Source of the DNA: Clostridiales bacterium | Lineage (GTDB): Bacteria; Bacillota; Clostridia; Oscillospirales; Butyricicoccaceae | Reading direction: 5' to 3' | DNA: 19,388 bases | Assembly: GCA_019421385.1 (NCBI GenBank) | Contig: JAHZFK010000043.1 | Span: 1 to 19,388, forward strand | Shown here: piece by piece, positions 1 through 7,217 of the stretch | Layout of the letters: each line of letters starts with the position of its first letter | Numbering within the stretch: position 1 is the stretch's first letter | Program-made: the position numbers and the translations under genes | The notes under the pieces: generated by a model | What the model saw: the letters and a program-made list of their open reading frames with translations, nothing else | What the model was told of the DNA's origin: nothing | The model's database searches: none

Positions 1-53
1 CAAGGTTTTTATTATATTTTGAAACAAAAAAACAGGTAGTATTTGACACTACC

Positions 54-795
54 TGCTGCCACAGGAGGGGCAAGATATGAATGGGAATATTGTACAGGAT
101 CAGGGAGTGTGGAATACAAAAAACATGTGATTCTTTGCTCACGCCTTGCACGCGAAGCGTGGCAGAGTACCTGATGCAGCGGGTAAATGTCTATGGCAAA
201 GCCAATTTGGACGATATGGAGCACACGCTGCTGCATCTCGCAGTGCACTTGGCGTTCATCTGCTCTTTGCGCATTGGCGAAACGGTCGCATTGACTTGGG
301 ATGATGTTGTTTTTGATCAGAATCTTATTCGCGTGCGGCACACGCTCCAACGTGTCAGCCGCGAGGCATTGGATTCTGTCCCGACGGACGGCTTGGTGCA
401 GGTGTTTCCACCCAGGACTTAGAAAGCCAACACAGTGTTGGTCCTCAAGACACCAAAAACGGCAAACAGCAGCCGGTTCGTGTACTTAACCCCGGCGCTG
501 CGACGCGAGCTAATGCTTCGGAAGGCAACGGTGGCAAAGCAAAAAGCGTATGCCGGTGAAGCGTATTCAGACTTCAATCTGGTGTTTGCTCTGGAGGATG
601 GATACCCGGCGGAGCCCAAGCTGTGCGAAAAATGGTTCAAGCAATGGCACAAAAGGACGGAGCTGCATCTTCCGCCGCTGATCTTCCATGAGCTCAGGCA
701 TTCGAGCGCAACCTACAAGCTGCTGGAAAGCGGCGGCGATATTAAACTGGTGCAAGGAGACATGGGACATGCCTCGGCTGCGGTGTCGCTTTTTC
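54..795 (+). pseudogene. Decayed excisionase-integrase module
   Basis: This is a degenerate copy of the intact module at 12642-14360. The ribosome site and the first roughly 11 codons of xis are present (ATG at 77). The sequence then jumps to about codon 44 of the integrase. A second, in-frame jump near position 210 joins integrase residue 75 to residue 191, removing most of the core-binding domain. A TAG at 420-422 replaces the CAG codon in VQK of the intact copy. A third deletion after the GHASA motif, near 789, removes the catalytic tyrosine and the C-terminus. The catalytic R (SLRIGE), the HELR motif and the GH motif can still be read. The product cannot be an active recombinase. It marks the right end of an older related element that continues left of the window. 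Confidence 0.9.
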
Positions 796-834
796 TATTG
801 GCAGCAAAAATTGAAAACCCTCGAAAAATAAAAA

Positions 835-864
835 AACAAGCGATTTCTTACGAAATCGCTTGTT
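835..864. terminator. Copy of the tRNA-Arg/int terminator hairpin
   Basis: A 13-bp stem (AACAAGCGATTTC with GAAATCGCTTGTT) and a 4-nt loop, followed on the minus strand by a T-run (the A-run at about 828-836). It matches the hairpin at 14395-14426 beside the intact tRNA, so the terminator was duplicated together with the tRNA half. Confidence 0.75.
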
Positions 865-877
865 CCCACAAGAAAAG

Positions 878-924
878 TGGTACGCCAGAAGGGATTCGAA
901 CCCCCGACCTTTTGGTTCGTAGCC
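878..924 (-). repeat. attL core: 3' half of tRNA-Arg
   Basis: The 47 nt are identical to 14441-14487 and cover the CCA end, acceptor 3' strand, T arm, variable loop, 3' anticodon stem and the anticodon loop. Identity stops in the 5' anticodon stem, where this copy continues with gttagg. It has no 5' half and cannot encode a functional tRNA. A crossover within or next to the anticodon loop is a known mode for tyrosine integrases that use tRNA genes. Confidence 0.85.
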
Positions 925-1035
925 GTTAGGGATTTTTGCATTCTGTGTAAAAGGTGCAGAAAACTGATGGTTATGAACGAAAAGGTTGGGGGTTTTTTGC
1001 GTTCCTGTGCAGTGCCCGCAAGCACTGTCATCTAC

Positions 1036-1103
1036 TGTAAGCAGTATATGTTAGCAGTTTTGTTAGCAGCTGCACACAAGAGTATATGGCTTTTTGTTAG
1101 CAG
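1036..1103 (+). repeat. TGTTAGCAG arm-type repeats, left end
   Basis: Three exact TGTTAGCAG copies lie at 1049-1057, 1061-1069 and 1095-1103, with a one-mismatch copy (TGTAAGCAG) at 1036-1044. The same 9-mer occurs beside the integrase at the right end, including a pair with the same 12-bp period. Their position just inside the att core fits binding sites for the N-terminal arm-binding domain of the integrase. The repeats are seen directly; their role is inferred. Confidence 0.65.
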
Positions 1104-1240
1104 ATTTCTGATCGTTGGATCAGCAAGGCGTGGTTGGAGGTCATCCTTTTACAGCCTTGACTACATAGCGCGGCGCGTATGCCCGCAGGTAAAATGAGGG
1201 CATTTTGCGGGCGTACAACGCGGCGGTTTGGCCGATTGTT

Positions 1241-1426
1241 GGGCGGTAAAACAGGCGCAGATATGGGCGGTAATACCGCCCATACTTCGTACAATTTTAC
1301 CGCCCAGAAACGAGGTTGATTTCTCTTGAGTATAAACGGATATTGCCGATTCTCAATCTTAAAAGTTCGGAAAAACACAAAAATGAAAAATTGATTACCG
1401 AGATCTGTTATGAGCATGGGCGGTAA
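1241..1426. repeat. Iteron-like GGGCGGTAA repeats upstream of rep
   Basis: GGGCGGTAA occurs at 1241-1249, 1265-1273 and 1418-1426, and in inverse orientation at 1297-1305. A one-mismatch inverse copy at 1273-1281 forms a near-perfect palindrome with the second site. A separate inverted repeat (GCCCGC/GCGGGC, 1181-1212) precedes them. The cluster lies 530-720 bp before the replication gene and could be iterons or an operator for rep control. I see no convincing gene in 925-1409. Confidence 0.5.
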
Positions 1427-1618
1427 TTCTGAAAGGGAACAGCCCAGACTGCGCAGCCGATGCCGCCCACCAGTGTGCCGACGGGTGAGCGACATGGTCG
1501 CCCGCACAAGCCCGGCTGCGGCCAGCCAGACAGCCGTTCTGCGTGGCTGCACCCGCTGCCCATGGCAGGCGGATGGGGCAGATCGTGACCGCGTTCGCTG
1601 CCGGTATTCGCCCGGTTG

Positions 1619-1788
1619 TGAGCCGCTTCACGGTCATTCGCGAACGGGGTAACTTTACCGGCATGAGCCCGATGATGAGCCGCGTTCCAGTAATACGCGA
1701 ATGGGACAGTTTTGCCGGCATGAGCCTGTGATGAGCCGCGTCCCAGTAGTTCGCGAGCAGAACGGCTTTGCCGGCATTAGCCCTGTGG
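1619..1788 (+). repeat. 56-57 bp tandem direct repeat, three units
   Basis: Units begin with TGAGCCGC at 1619, 1676 and 1732 and are imperfect. Read on the plus strand they encode a 19-residue period with the pattern SR-x-x-V-x-RE-x-x-x-F-x-G-x-SP. The second unit is one base short, so the frame breaks at a TGA at 1729-1731 and resumes in another frame until a stop near 1834. This may be a decayed repeat-bearing small gene or non-coding repeat DNA. I recognise no protein in 1410-1959; a long minus-strand frame there reads the same repeats and looks spurious. Confidence 0.55.
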
Positions 1789-1959
1789 CTGGAACGGGGC
1801 AACAAGCTGATATCCGTTCGTCCTCGTCGTGATCTGGTAGGCAGACAGCTGCGCTGCTGCTCAAACGGCCATAGCAATCGACGCCGTTTTTTACCGTATC
1901 TGCAAACTGGCCACGGCGGGAAGCATGGCTGGCCAAAACCGGAAAGGAGACACCAACTG

Positions 1960-3018
1960 ATGAAAAAGACCCATGAAGTACGCCCGGTATTCACGCTGAT
2001 GAAGCTGAATGATGCTATTTCCCATTTCCACATGCAGATGCCGCGTTGGCTGTTTTTCGACCCGCAGTACAGCGGCTTGTCACTGGAAAGCAAGGTGGCC
2101 TACACGTTCCTGCTCAACCGCTTCCAGCTGTCCCGCCGCAACGGCTGGGTCAACCGACATGGCGAGGTTTATGTCATGTATACGCGGGAAGATCTGGCAC
2201 GGGAAATGCAAGTTTCCTACCGCAAGGCAATCAGCTGCTTTAAGGAGCTTGCGCAAAAGCATCTGCTGTGGGAACAGCGGCAGGGTCGCGGTATGCCGAA
2301 CCGCATCTTTCTGGCCGAGGTGCAGCTGAATGAAAAAGCCGCTTACGCCTATGACTGTGCGCCGTTTTGTCCCGCGCCAAGAACTGCAGAAATTGCAGGT
2401 CTGGACGAGAATGACGAGACGCCTGATGCAGCGGAGCCGGCAGCCGAACAGCCCGCCATACTGGAAGGACAGACGGACGCGGACACGGTTACGTCTGCAA
2501 GACCTACCGATATTACAGTTCTTGATATGCCGAATCCGCAGGTCTTGACCTGCCAAAACGGCAGTGCAAGAAGTGCCGAAACTGCAGTTCTAGACCTGCC
2601 AAAACCGCACACAAGTAAGAAAGAGAAGAGAAAGAAAGAGAAGAGTGATACGGAGAGGAGTGCGACGGTCGTACGCGCGTGCGAACGGGCGGAGCTCGAT
2701 CACCTGTTTCAGCGATGCGAGTTTGACTTGTTCGAGCCGGAGGAGCAGACTGTGCTGCGCGACGCGATCACATGGCTGTACTATTGCGGCGAAGTGACCA
2801 TTGGCGCGTGTACCTATCCGCAGTTACAAGTGCGGGAGACGCTTTGGCGCCTGAACTGGGAGGTGTTGGACTGCGCCTTGGCCAAGCTGCGCGAAAACGA
2901 CAAGACCGCGATACGCAACACGCTGGTTTACACGGCAAAGGTGGTATACAGCACGATTCTGGAACGGGGCTGCGATACCATGCTGGCCCCGGTGATTAAC
3001 CGAGGAAAGGGGAGGTAA
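1960..3018 (+). CDS. RepA_N-type replication initiator protein (DUF6017-like C-terminus)
   Basis: This 352-residue protein resembles replication initiators of RepA_N plasmids and related Clostridia integrative elements. Residues about 24-115 form the RepA_N domain, with the family-typical MPRWLF, YSGLSLESK, NGWV and VMYTRE motifs and a winged-helix pattern. A low-complexity linker, partly repeated and then Lys/Glu-rich (about 195-235), leads to a C-terminal helical domain of DUF6017 type (about 240-345). The ATG at 1960 is chosen for its GGAAAGGAGA ribosome site at 1941-1950; the frame stays open further upstream but runs into repeat DNA. It would bind its origin and recruit host replication proteins. 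Such genes also occur in integrated elements, where they may support transient circular replication. No partition gene follows. Confidence 0.8.
   Translation: MKKTHEVRPVFTLMKLNDAISHFHMQMPRWLFFDPQYSGLSLESKVAYTFLLNRFQLSRRNGWVNRHGEVYVMYTREDLAREMQVSYRKAISCFKELAQKHLLWEQRQGRGMPNRIFLAEVQLNEKAAYAYDCAPFCPAPRTAEIAGLDENDETPDAAEPAAEQPAILEGQTDADTVTSARPTDITVLDMPNPQVLTCQNGSARSAETAVLDLPKPHTSKKEKRKKEKSDTERSATVVRACERAELDHLFQRCEFDLFEPEEQTVLRDAITWLYYCGEVTIGACTYPQLQVRETLWRLNWEVLDCALAKLRENDKTAIRNTLVYTAKVVYSTILERGCDTMLAPVINRGKGR
2396..2607. other. Candidate replication origin inside the rep gene
   Basis: RepA_N plasmids are known to carry their origin within the central part of rep. Here that part holds a direct repeat, GACCTGCCAAAACGG at 2547-2561 and GACCTGCCAAAACCG at 2593-2607, plus related GCAGGTCT segments near 2396 and 2538. 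The repeats are seen directly; origin function is inferred from the family. Confidence 0.35.
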
Positions 3019-3221
3019 ACCCGCTTTCCGAACATTTTATACCTTTTTATTCATTATTATCCGCTTTTTGAACTGTTTTCAGAACTTTTCTTTCCCGTTC
3101 AACCCCTGTCCGTGACGGATTTTGACGGGTGAAATCTACCTAAAAATCTACCTGAGGGGCAAGTGGCGAAATGCACAAATTTCCCGTTTTGCTTTACTGC
3201 GTGGAATCGTTCTGCTAACTT

Positions 3222-3413
3222 TTATAGCTTGCTGGCATCGTTGTAAGCGTCAAAAGAATCGTAATAAGGTTCACCTTTTAATTTAGCGGTCTCATATTCA
3301 TTCTTTGAGCAATAGAATCCAGAACTCGATATAGCTTTTACCCCTATAAACCGATCCATTTCTTTAGACTCTATAGAGTTGTATATGAATTTGAAATCTA
3401 ATGTAATTTGATC
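3222..3413 (-). pseudogene. 3' remnant of an unidentified gene
   Basis: The minus strand reads 63 residues of protein-like sequence (start DQITLDFKF, middle FIGVKAISSSGFYC, end DAYNDASKL) to a TAA at 3222-3224. A TGA lies just upstream at 3414-3416, and there is no start codon with a ribosome site. The segment is more AT-rich than its neighbours. It looks like the tail of a gene whose 5' part was replaced by the DNA that now ends with the PHP gene, whose stop lies 15 bp away. I do not recognise the family. Confidence 0.4.
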
Positions 3414-3428
3414 TCACATCTCAAGCCT

Positions 3429-4418
3429 TTATGAACAGCTGTGAACGTAGATTGGGCTGGTCATTGCAAGCAATTCCCGATTGCCCTGCCCCCCTTGGTG
3501 CGAGCCAAGCAGCTCGATCCGCATCCATCCTTCCTCCGCCTCGAATGCAAAGCATATCGGCTGCCCGGTATATGGTTCTTCCCGCACCATTGTCCCGTTT
3601 GCGGTCAGCCGTACGGCTTCAGGGCGGATCTCCCATTGCTGCCAACAGGATTTCCGCGCTGTTTCATCCACAGAAACGGTCATCTGTGTGTGTCCCGCCT
3701 GCAATGTATCCCCAAGGCCAAAGCACCTGCCATCCTGCCGCACTTCCACAGCAACTGTCGGCCCAAATGTGACAAAGGTCCTTCCCCGGCGGAGAGCATC
3801 CTTCACCATGTCCGGCGTGATCTCGCCATCCAGCAACCCCAGATGGGTCAACGCGCACAAACGCGGCTTTTCATCCGGCCGGTGCCAATCCCTTCCCGCA
3901 GTCAGCGCCAACCTGTGCCCCTGATTGAGCATCCCTGTCCACCATGCAAGGGCACGTTCGTTTTCAACCCTTGTGTCATTCTCACCCTTGGACCAGACCT
4001 CTACATAGCTGACACGCTCCCAATTTTGAACCTGAAACTCCCAAAAACCGCCTGTATACAACACGCCACCCATGCTGAAGGGATGCGCGATCCCGACAAC
4101 ACCATCCGATGCAACCACATCCGCAATATAGTCGTCTATCGTGTCCGGCTTGGCAAAGCGCCAATCAACATAACGCTGGCAGCCGATCACCAGCATATGG
4201 CCATAATACGTTGTCCATTCGATACCCGGAATGACCGGGAGCAGGCTGTCCCGTGCCGCCTCATAAATTTCCTGCATCCCGGCGTCTGTATTGTGGTCGG
4301 TCAGGGCAATCCCTGCACAGCCAAAATCATGCGCCGCCTGAACCAATGCGGCCGGGGTAAAATCCCCATCGCTGTGCACAGTATGCGTATGCAGCTCAAA
4401 AGGACGGTACCTTATCAT
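3429..4418 (-). CDS. PHP-domain metallohydrolase, CehA/McbA family
   Basis: A 329-residue cytoplasmic protein with no signal peptide. The PHP metal-site motifs are visible in order: HTH at residues 10-12 with HSDG at 15-18, DHN at 41-43, GIEW at 65-68 with H74, AHP at 111-113, and the late D-x-H at 177-179. PHP enzymes of this group use a metal cluster to hydrolyse phosphoesters, and some act on carbamates. Residues after about 215 form a beta-rich C-terminal part. The start codon overlaps the preceding gene's stop as ATGA (4418-4415), so the two are probably translationally coupled. It is the last gene of the importer operon, which points to processing of the imported compound. The substrate cannot be read from sequence. 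Confidence 0.82.
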   Translation of the reverse strand: MIRYRPFELHTHTVHSDGDFTPAALVQAAHDFGCAGIALTDHNTDAGMQEIYEAARDSLLPVIPGIEWTTYYGHMLVIGCQRYVDWRFAKPDTIDDYIADVVASDGVVGIAHPFSMGGVLYTGGFWEFQVQNWERVSYVEVWSKGENDTRVENERALAWWTGMLNQGHRLALTAGRDWHRPDEKPRLCALTHLGLLDGEITPDMVKDALRRGRTFVTFGPTVAVEVRQDGRCFGLGDTLQAGHTQMTVSVDETARKSCWQQWEIRPEAVRLTANGTMVREEPYTGQPICFAFEAEEGWMRIELLGSHQGGQGNRELLAMTSPIYVHSCS

Positions 4419-4879
4419 ATTTCATTTTCCCCCTTTCCCACCACACGGATATTGTAATCGACCTTTCCCGCGGCAAGGGCATGCACATTGATTACCGCAC
4501 GCCATGCGCCTGCCTTGACGGGGCATTTCCAAAAGCCTGGGGAGGCGTACCGCGCGGATATGATATGCTTTTGCACTGGGGCTTGCCTGTGCGCCGCGCC
4601 GATATAATGTTCCTCCCTGTCCAGAGACAGCGTCAGCAAATTATTCAGACGGAATTTGGCAGGGTCGATCTGCTCCGGCCGGTCCTGCGGACGCAGATAC
4701 CTTTCATAGCAGTCCTGCACCGCATGTATTACGGCAGCTGGTTCGGTGATATATTTCGGCGTATAGGAGCAGCTGATCTCCAGCCGATCATAGTCATGCG
4801 GAACGGTAAACGAAAGCAGAATATTGCTTCGGTCATCCTTATTGTTTAAATGCAATGTTTTTTCGAGAAGAATATCCAA
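4415..4879 (-). CDS. Small protein like the N-terminal domain of CehA/McbA hydrolases
   Basis: A 154-residue soluble protein, here started at TTG 4879 because AAAGGGAG lies 8 nt upstream. The open frame continues to 4945, but that extension runs through the terminator hairpin at 4910-4933. The pattern (FTVPHDYDRLEIS near the start, then ASPGFWKCPVKAGAW and VDYNIRV near the end) resembles the beta-sandwich that precedes the PHP domain in single-chain CehA/McbA proteins, typically written as F-VP, ATPGY-PGP-PGTW and VDY. Here it is a separate gene directly upstream of the PHP gene, joined to it by an ATGA overlap. The likely role is an accessory subunit or substrate-binding partner of that hydrolase. 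The domain match is from memory of family consensus. Confidence 0.6.
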   Translation of the reverse strand: MDILLEKTLHLNNKDDRSNILLSFTVPHDYDRLEISCSYTPKYITEPAAVIHAVQDCYERYLRPQDRPEQIDPAKFRLNNLLTLSLDREEHYIGAAHRQAPVQKHIISARYASPGFWKCPVKAGAWRAVINVHALAAGKVDYNIRVVGKGENEI

Positions 4880-4909
4880 AACGGCACTCCCTTTTTCAAA
4901 CGAAATGAC

Positions 4910-4933
4910 AAAAGCCGGCTTGCGCCGGCTTTT
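4910..4933 (-). terminator. Hairpin after the ATPase gene
   Basis: A perfect 10-bp stem (AAAAGCCGGC with GCCGGCTTTT) around a 4-nt loop. It lies 9 bp downstream of the ATPase stop. The minus-strand 3' side has TTTT and then scattered Ts. It probably ends or attenuates transcription before the last two genes. Confidence 0.65.
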
Positions 4934-4941
4934 GCATGAAA

Positions 4942-6078
4942 TCAATGATGCTGCAGTGCGCCTTCCAAATTCACACCGGACTCATGATCAAACATATGCG
5001 CAACATTGCCGCTGAAGGTAAACGCAATCTCACTGCCGCTATTGAATCCTTCCAGCGCTTTTTCACTCAGGTTCAACGTCGGAACGACAATGATCGCATC
5101 CTTTCCGCCGCACTTTACATGCAGGTGCACAGCCGAACCCATCATTTCACTGACGTCGACCTTGCCATGCAGCGCGTTTTCGCCGCCCTTGGTCAGAACG
5201 ATATGCTCCGGACGCACACCGAGTGTGATCTTCCGCGGCTGGACGCCATTGCGACGCAGGTTTTCCTGCTTTTCATCGGACAGCACAACGCGAACAGAGC
5301 CTATCTCCACCGCATATTGTCCCTCCGTAGTGAGGAGCAGCGACGCATCAAAGAAATTCATTTGCGGCGTGCCGATAAAACCGGCCACAAACAGGTTCGC
5401 CGGATGGTTGAATACCTCCTGCGGCGTGCCGATCTGCTGCACGACCCCGTCTTTCATAATGACAATGCGATCGCCCAGCGTCATGGCCTCTGTCTGGTCA
5501 TGGGTGACATAAATGAAAATCGTATTGATACGCTCACGCAATTTGATGATTTCCGCGCGCATCTGGTTGCGCAGCTTTGCATCCAGATTGGAAAGCGGCT
5601 CGTCCATCAGCAGCGCCTTCGGCTCGCGCACAATGGCGCGGCCAATCGCAACGCGCTGCCGCTGGCCGCCAGACAATGCCTTCGGCTTGCGGTCCAGATA
5701 TTCTGTGATGCCGAGGATCTCCGCCGCCTCATTTACCCGGCGGTCGATCTCGCCCTGCGCTACCTTGCGCAGTTTCAGCGGAAAGGCCATATTCTGACGG
5801 ACCGTCATATGAGGATACAGCGCATAGCTCTGGAACACCATTGCGATATCCCTGTCCTTTGGCTCAACTTCGTTCACGCACTTGTCGTCAATATACAATT
5901 CGCCCTTGGATATTTCCTCAAGGCCTGCGACCATGCGCAGGGTGGTGGATTTTCCGCAACCCGAAGGACCAACAAGCACGATAAATTCCTTATCCGCAAT
6001 CTCCAGATTAAAATCCTTAACAGCTGTCACATCGCCATCATAGATTTTATAAATATTCTTCAGTGTAACAGTGGACAT
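4942..6078 (-). CDS. ugpC: UgpC/MsmK-type ABC importer ATP-binding protein
   Basis: A 378-residue ATPase of the carbohydrate/glycerol-phosphate importer group, at the inner face of the membrane. Walker A is GPSGCGKST (37-45), the signature LSGGQRQR (135-142), Walker B LLMDEP (156-161), the D-loop NLDAK follows, and the switch histidine is in VTHDQTEAM (192-200). Residues about 240-365 form the C-terminal OB-like regulatory domain (GVRPEH motif). Length is normal for the group. The ATG at 6078 has only a weak GAG upstream, and an in-frame stop two codons before it rules out an earlier start. These ATPases can serve several sugar importers, so the symbol marks the subfamily and not a proven glycerol-phosphate role. 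The two permeases upstream are the obvious partners. Confidence 0.9.
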   Translation of the reverse strand: MSTVTLKNIYKIYDGDVTAVKDFNLEIADKEFIVLVGPSGCGKSTTLRMVAGLEEISKGELYIDDKCVNEVEPKDRDIAMVFQSYALYPHMTVRQNMAFPLKLRKVAQGEIDRRVNEAAEILGITEYLDRKPKALSGGQRQRVAIGRAIVREPKALLMDEPLSNLDAKLRNQMRAEIIKLRERINTIFIYVTHDQTEAMTLGDRIVIMKDGVVQQIGTPQEVFNHPANLFVAGFIGTPQMNFFDASLLLTTEGQYAVEIGSVRVVLSDEKQENLRRNGVQPRKITLGVRPEHIVLTKGGENALHGKVDVSEMMGSAVHLHVKCGGKDAIIVVPTLNLSEKALEGFNSGSEIAFTFSGNVAHMFDHESGVNLEGALQHH

Positions 6079-6181
6079 ATCTCATGCCGTGGCGCACCCG
6101 CACCTTCCCCAGTCTCAGGGCCTGCAGCGGACCTCCACACCGCTGCGCCGCCGGCCGGCGGCACACAATCCTCCTTTTTCC

Positions 6182-6217
6182 TTTGGCAGCACCGAATTTG
6201 TGGAGGGTGCTGCCAAA
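6182..6217 (-). promoter_or_regulatory. Intercistronic hairpin between hydrolase and ATPase genes
   Basis: A 12-bp stem (TTTGGCAGCACC with GGTGCTGCCAAA) with a 12-nt loop, 17 bp downstream of the hydrolase stop. No T-run follows on the minus strand, so it is more likely an RNA stability or processing element than a full terminator. The remaining gap contains a 16-nt perfect palindrome (GCCGCCGGCCGGCGGC, 6147-6162). Confidence 0.45.
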
Positions 6218-6233
6218 AACATTTTTCAATGAC

Positions 6234-7217
6234 CTATTCGTAACGCGCGTCCCATTTTCTGTCTTTCCAAATCCGGAACACAAGCGCATGGTGCGGCGGC
6301 GGAACCGGCATACCCGCGGGAAGCTCCGGACAATCCGAGCAAAACACCTTTGCGCCCTGTTTCGCGGCCATATCCAGCAAACCGGGGTCTGCGCTTCCAT
6401 ACCGCCGGTCACTCGAAGCGCAGCATACGACCGCCTGCGGCCGTACCTTTTGCAGCAAGGCAAGGTCCGCGCCGTCCCGCTGCCCGTGATGGCCCACCTT
6501 GAACAGATCCGCCTGCAGGCTGCCGCCGGGTATCGACCCATAGCCCGCCGCGTTCGTGTCCCCCGGCAGCAGGATGCGAAACCCATGGTATTCCACCAGC
6601 AGGATCAGGCTGAAGTTGTTCAGCGCCGTGTCCAGCCTGCCCAATTCCTCCGCGCGGGCTGCCGCTGGCGCTGCCATCAGGCTGGACAGATTTTGTTCCA
6701 GCGCGGCGATTCCCTTTGCATCCGGCGCCAATGCACGCACTGTAAAACCATTCGCAATGCGCACAGCGTCGCCCGCTGCGAACCGGCGGATCGCCCCGCC
6801 GCGCAAACCTACCTGCCCCATCAGCTCCTGCCAATCCGACAGGCCCTTCAGGCACTTCCGCTGCGCGTCGTTCTGGGCTTCTACATGCAGGGGGTGCAGC
6901 GTATGCCGGCAAAACCCACCGTCCAGCGTCTGCCAAAGCTGCCGGGGCGGGAATAACCGCGCGGCGGCACACAAACCGCTGACATGATCCTCATGCGGAT
7001 GGGTATTGACCATGATATCAACATGGTCGACATGGCTTTGCAGATACTCTGCCAGACGGATCCGCCCGCTCTGCGTATGGAGGTATTCCATCGGCTCCGC
7101 GCTGCCGCCGTCGATCACCATAACAAAGTTCCCGCCCGGCCTTGTCCTGTCCGGACATTCGAGAAAGACCGCTTCGCCGTATCCTACATTAATAAAGGTA
7201 AGCTTGAGCGCATCCAT
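6234..7217 (-). CDS. Metallo-beta-lactamase-fold hydrolase, ComEC/Rec2-like
   Basis: A 327-residue soluble protein with no signal peptide or membrane segment. The metallo-beta-lactamase fold shows as an N-terminal strand with NVGYGEAV, then VIDGGS (34-39), the metal motif THPHEDH (72-78), LLPGDTN in the middle (third metal ligand region) and KVGHHGQ further on. This arrangement matches the stand-alone relatives of the ComEC C-terminal domain. They are metal-dependent hydrolases, several acting on phosphodiesters. Its ATG overlaps the permease stop as TGATG, so it is coupled to the importer. That suggests the enzyme acts on the imported compound, together with the PHP enzyme further down. I cannot tell lactonase, phosphodiesterase and nuclease activity apart. 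Confidence 0.8.
   Translation of the reverse strand: MDALKLTFINVGYGEAVFLECPDRTRPGGNFVMVIDGGSAEPMEYLHTQSGRIRLAEYLQSHVDHVDIMVNTHPHEDHVSGLCAAARLFPPRQLWQTLDGGFCRHTLHPLHVEAQNDAQRKCLKGLSDWQELMGQVGLRGGAIRRFAAGDAVRIANGFTVRALAPDAKGIAALEQNLSSLMAAPAAARAEELGRLDTALNNFSLILLVEYHGFRILLPGDTNAAGYGSIPGGSLQADLFKVGHHGQRDGADLALLQKVRPQAVVCCASSDRRYGSADPGLLDMAAKQGAKVFCSDCPELPAGMPVPPPHHALVFRIWKDRKWDARYE

Noticed and set aside
878..924. A second tRNA-Arg gene
   Set aside because: Only the 3' half is present; the D arm and the acceptor 5' strand are missing.
1036..1788. Possible CRISPR array from the short repeats
   Set aside because: The 9-bp sites have irregular spacing and the 57-bp units are contiguous without spacers. 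No cas genes are present.
1395..2093. 232-codon open frame on the minus strand
   Set aside because: It reads the tandem repeats and the 5' part of rep backwards, with no ribosome site and no family resemblance.
3441..4457. 338-codon open frame on the plus strand
   Set aside because: It is antisense to the PHP gene, whose metal motifs are complete.
4936..6243. 435-codon open frame on the plus strand
   Set aside because: It is antisense to the ATPase gene, which carries all ABC motifs.
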